Shown in pieces: positions 22,667 to 24,551 of a stretch of 24,551 nt of DNA. The notes under the pieces were generated by a model. That model searched no databases, was not told the DNA's origin, and was given only the letters and a program-made list of their open reading frames with translations. The stretch's first letter is position 1; the number at the start of each line of letters is the position of its first letter. The translations under genes and the position numbers were made by a program. Origin of the DNA: a virus; IMG/VR virus record IMGVR_UViG_3300008117_005923, positions 1-24,551 of that record; one strand, given 5' to 3'.

Positions 22667-22935
22667 ATATGGCATACACTAAGGACCAGTTTAGAGGACG
22701 CTACTACAAGGGCAACTGGGATGTTCCCATGATTCACAAGATGCTCGACTGGGCAGTAGAGCGAGCTGCCTACAACGGGCACACGTTCCTGAGGCTTGTG
22801 GTTGACGACCCGAAGGTATATGCGCTAAACTGCCTATATTGTGAGTCCTGGGCTTCGCTGTCGTCATACGCTGACGACTTCGGGATCTGGGGTGGGGTAG
22901 TATATCGAGAGTGCAATGGAGGCCAAGATGAGTGA
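22663..22935 (+). CDS. Hypothetical protein, 90 aa
   Basis: Not recognised. Starts at ATG 22663 with AAGGAGG six bases upstream, directly behind its own promoter. The N-terminus (YTKDQFRGRYYKGNWDVPMI) is aromatic and basic. A helix HKMLDWAVERAAYNGHTFLR follows, and then NCLYCESW with C57 and C60. There is no full zinc site. It is the first gene of a short unit that includes the zinc peptide and DnaB, and it seems to be the target of the leader hairpin. The first-gene position and tight control hint at an early host-takeover protein, but that is inference. Confidence 0.6.
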   Translation: MDMAYTKDQFRGRYYKGNWDVPMIHKMLDWAVERAAYNGHTFLRLVVDDPKVYALNCLYCESWASLSSYADDFGIWGGVVYRECNGGQDE

Positions 22936-23071
22936 AGTACAGGATTTCTGGGTTTACTGCCCGGCGGTGGGAAAAAAGCATGGGCTTATGGAGCTTATGA
23001 AGAACGATTCTGGAGGGCTGTTGCTTTACTGCCCTAAGTGCTACAAGCCACGAAAGAAGAAGGTACAGTGA
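22928..23071 (+). CDS. Small Cys-rich KTR-like zinc peptide, 47 aa
   Basis: ATG 22928 to TGA 23069-23071, overlapping both neighbours. FWVYCPAVGKKHG and then LLLYCPKCYKPRKKK give C11, H18, C35 and C38 as a possible zinc site, followed by a basic end. The layout resembles the short Cys-rich KTR proteins found on mobile elements, except that the first CxxC is reduced to one Cys. It is translationally coupled to dnaB. Confidence 0.55.
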   Translation: MSEVQDFWVYCPAVGKKHGLMELMKNDSGGLLLYCPKCYKPRKKKVQ

Positions 23072-24360
23072 TGCACGTTGCCCCTCATGACCAGGTAGCA
23101 GAGCAGGCCCTAGTTGGCAGCATCCTAATCGACCCTTCGATCTTCAGCCAGTTGTCTGAGATGATTAAGAGGGACGATATCTACAACCCGGGCCTTCAAG
23201 AGGTTTGGGGCGCCTTCGAGCGCCTTGATCTAAAGGGAGAGCCAATCGACCAGGTGACCGTTTATGAGGAGGCCAAGACATATCCCGGCATTGCAAACAT
23301 CATCACGGAGACCATGACATCTACTCCATACGCCGGTAATCCGCAGGCGTATGCGAAGATCGTTGCGGATAATGCGGTCTATCGCAGGTTGATTGAAGCA
23401 GCCCGCAAGATCGCCGAGCTGGGGTACAGCTCGCCCGATTCGACTGAGTCTGCCCTCGACAGGGCCGAGTCGATTCTCTTCTCCGCTAGCAGAAGCCAGC
23501 GTAGCGGTAGGTTCTGGACCGCCCCTGAGATGGTCGGTCGAGCATACGACCGCATCGCTCGCATCGCAGCGGGGGAGAATAGGGCTGGAGTTCCTACAGG
23601 AATTGCAAGTATCGACCGCGTAACCGGTGGCTGGCAGAAGTCAGACCTGATCATCATTGCCGCACGCCCTAGCGTCGGCAAGACAGCCCTTGCCACTACG
23701 ATGGCTATGAACGCTGCGGCGGCAGGCAAGAAGATTGCCATCTTCTCAATTGAAATGAGCTCTGAGCAGATTGGCGCACGAATGCTGTCAATTGCTAGCG
23801 ACGTGCCTCTTCACAAGATTCGCCAGGGCGTACAGAACGGGATGGATCTTGCCAGGATAGCATCTGGCGTTTACGAGATCGAGCGTGCCGACATCAATGT
23901 GGACGATACGCCGGCCGCCACTCCTGGAGAGCTGCGCTCTAAGTGCCGCCGGCTTTTGGCGGACAAGGGTGTCGATCTAATCATTGTCGATTATCTTCAG
24001 CTCATGAGTCCAGACCGCGTATCTAAGGACGGCAATCGAGTCAATGACGTCAGCGACATCAGCCGTGGATTGAAGATGCTCGCTCGCGAGCTGAACGTGC
24101 CGGTGATTGCGCTGTCGCAGCTTTCTCGCTCGTCTGAGTATCGCGAGTCTGGCGAGCCTCGCCTATCTGACCTTCGCGACAGCGGGGCCATCGAGCAGGA
24201 CGCCGACCTGGTCCTTATGCTATGGAAGAAGGGTGACGTTGCGTTTGACGACATCGACGAGACCGTGTATGCTAAGATTGCCAAGCACAGGAATGGGCCG
24301 ACCGGCTTGGCTGAGCTACAGTTCCATCGACCCACTGCAAAGTTTAGTGAGGTGAAATAA
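23071..24360 (+). CDS. dnaB: Replicative DNA helicase, DnaB-like
   Basis: Hexameric 5'-3' helicase that unwinds the phage replication fork and usually works with a primase. This 429-aa protein has the DnaB N-terminal domain (AEQALVGSILIDPSIF), a linker, and the RecA-like domain. Walker A is AARPSVGKTALA (K204). SIEMSSEQIGARML carries the catalytic Glu228, and Walker B is LIIVDYLQLM (D307). The DSGAIEQDADL block (370-380) and the KHRNGPTG loop (405-412) are further DnaB signatures. Length is slightly below bacterial DnaB (about 450-470). ATG 23071 overlaps the preceding TGA. An earlier in-frame start at 23038 would lie inside the zinc peptide gene and lacks a good ribosome site. No primase gene is visible in the window; it may follow. 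Confidence 0.95.
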   Translation: MHVAPHDQVAEQALVGSILIDPSIFSQLSEMIKRDDIYNPGLQEVWGAFERLDLKGEPIDQVTVYEEAKTYPGIANIITETMTSTPYAGNPQAYAKIVADNAVYRRLIEAARKIAELGYSSPDSTESALDRAESILFSASRSQRSGRFWTAPEMVGRAYDRIARIAAGENRAGVPTGIASIDRVTGGWQKSDLIIIAARPSVGKTALATTMAMNAAAAGKKIAIFSIEMSSEQIGARMLSIASDVPLHKIRQGVQNGMDLARIASGVYEIERADINVDDTPAATPGELRSKCRRLLADKGVDLIIVDYLQLMSPDRVSKDGNRVNDVSDISRGLKMLARELNVPVIALSQLSRSSEYRESGEPRLSDLRDSGAIEQDADLVLMLWKKGDVAFDDIDETVYAKIAKHRNGPTGLAELQFHRPTAKFSEVK

Positions 24361-24551
24361 TGATCAAGATCGAAGTAAAAGCTTGTGAGCATGGTCTATG
24401 CCGGTGCATGGCCGCCAAGATCGAGAAGGATATCATGCCAGAAGCTCACGCACAGGGTTTCAAGGAAGGATATGAGTCGATACTGGAAAGCATGGAGATG
24501 ATTACCGACGCGGTGGCAAAGCTCGCCAAAGCCGGCAAGGATCACAGGCCG
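24360..24551 (+). CDS. Hypothetical protein, 3' end outside window
   Basis: ATG overlaps the dnaB stop (TAATG) and the frame stays open for 64 codons to the window end. The N-terminus has three cysteines and a histidine close together (KACEHGLCRCMAAKI), a possible metal site. A helix with many Glu and Met residues follows. No family recognised; the position after dnaB suggests a replication-linked gene. Confidence 0.55.
   Translation, partial: MIKIEVKACEHGLCRCMAAKIEKDIMPEAHAQGFKEGYESILESMEMITDAVAKLAKAGKDHRP

Noticed and set aside
23038-23070. Extended N-terminus for DnaB
   Set aside because: The extra residues are not DnaB-like; ATG 23071 forms a TGATG junction with the zinc peptide gene and leads directly into the family N-terminus.
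1-24551. tRNA genes, integrase/attachment sites, insertion sequences, long tandem repeats
   Set aside because: None could be recognised by eye on either strand. Small RNAs cannot be excluded without covariance-model searches.

Overview
This window is a stretch of a tailed double-stranded DNA phage genome (free phage or prophage) in which every supported gene lies on the + strand. It runs from inside the portal gene to just past a DnaB-type replicative helicase. Genes are packed tightly. Most junctions are 1-4 base stop/start overlaps (TAATG, ATGA, GTGA) and only two gaps approach 100 bases. No tRNA, CRISPR array, integrase or insertion sequence was seen. GC looks like the mid-50s percent by eye. 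Consensus-like sigma70 promoters, strong AGGAGG ribosome sites, GTG starts and stem-loops without a U-tract fit a bacterial host, perhaps an actinobacterium, but the host cannot be fixed from the sequence.

Structural region (1-15397): a portal protein (5' end missing) is followed by two very large genes of 889 and 1491 codons that I cannot name. Then come a coiled-coil scaffold, an N4-gp56-type major capsid protein, a GC-rich stem-loop, a GT4-like glycosyltransferase, a head-completion/adaptor protein, a Dit-like and a hub-like tail protein, and a small coiled-coil plus transmembrane protein that may be a holin. No major tail protein or conventional tape measure is visible. The two giant proteins are therefore best read as internal virion (ejection) proteins, or as a displaced tape measure.

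Middle region (15397-17980): an HTH plus RNase H-like 3'-5' exonuclease, then a dTDP-4-dehydrorhamnose reductase (RmlD-like) and an extended SDR epimerase. A very good promoter sits in the end of the epimerase gene and is followed at once by a stem-loop.

Replication/recombination region (18072-24551): a Cas4-like Fe-S nuclease, an ERF single-strand annealing protein, a small unknown, a secreted double-psi beta-barrel (RlpA/expansin-like) protein, a Holliday-junction-resolvase-like nuclease, RmlC (sugar 3,5-epimerase), a run of very small proteins (several with paired cysteines), MazG and a DUF1599/Nmad1-like protein, and DnaB. Before the 90-aa gene at 22663, a promoter overlaps a hairpin that encloses the ribosome site.

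Two themes stand out. First, the phage carries a glycosyltransferase inside the capsid operon and three nucleotide-sugar enzymes in two separate places, suggesting glycosylation of its virion, its DNA or the host surface. Second, at least two leader structures look able to gate expression.
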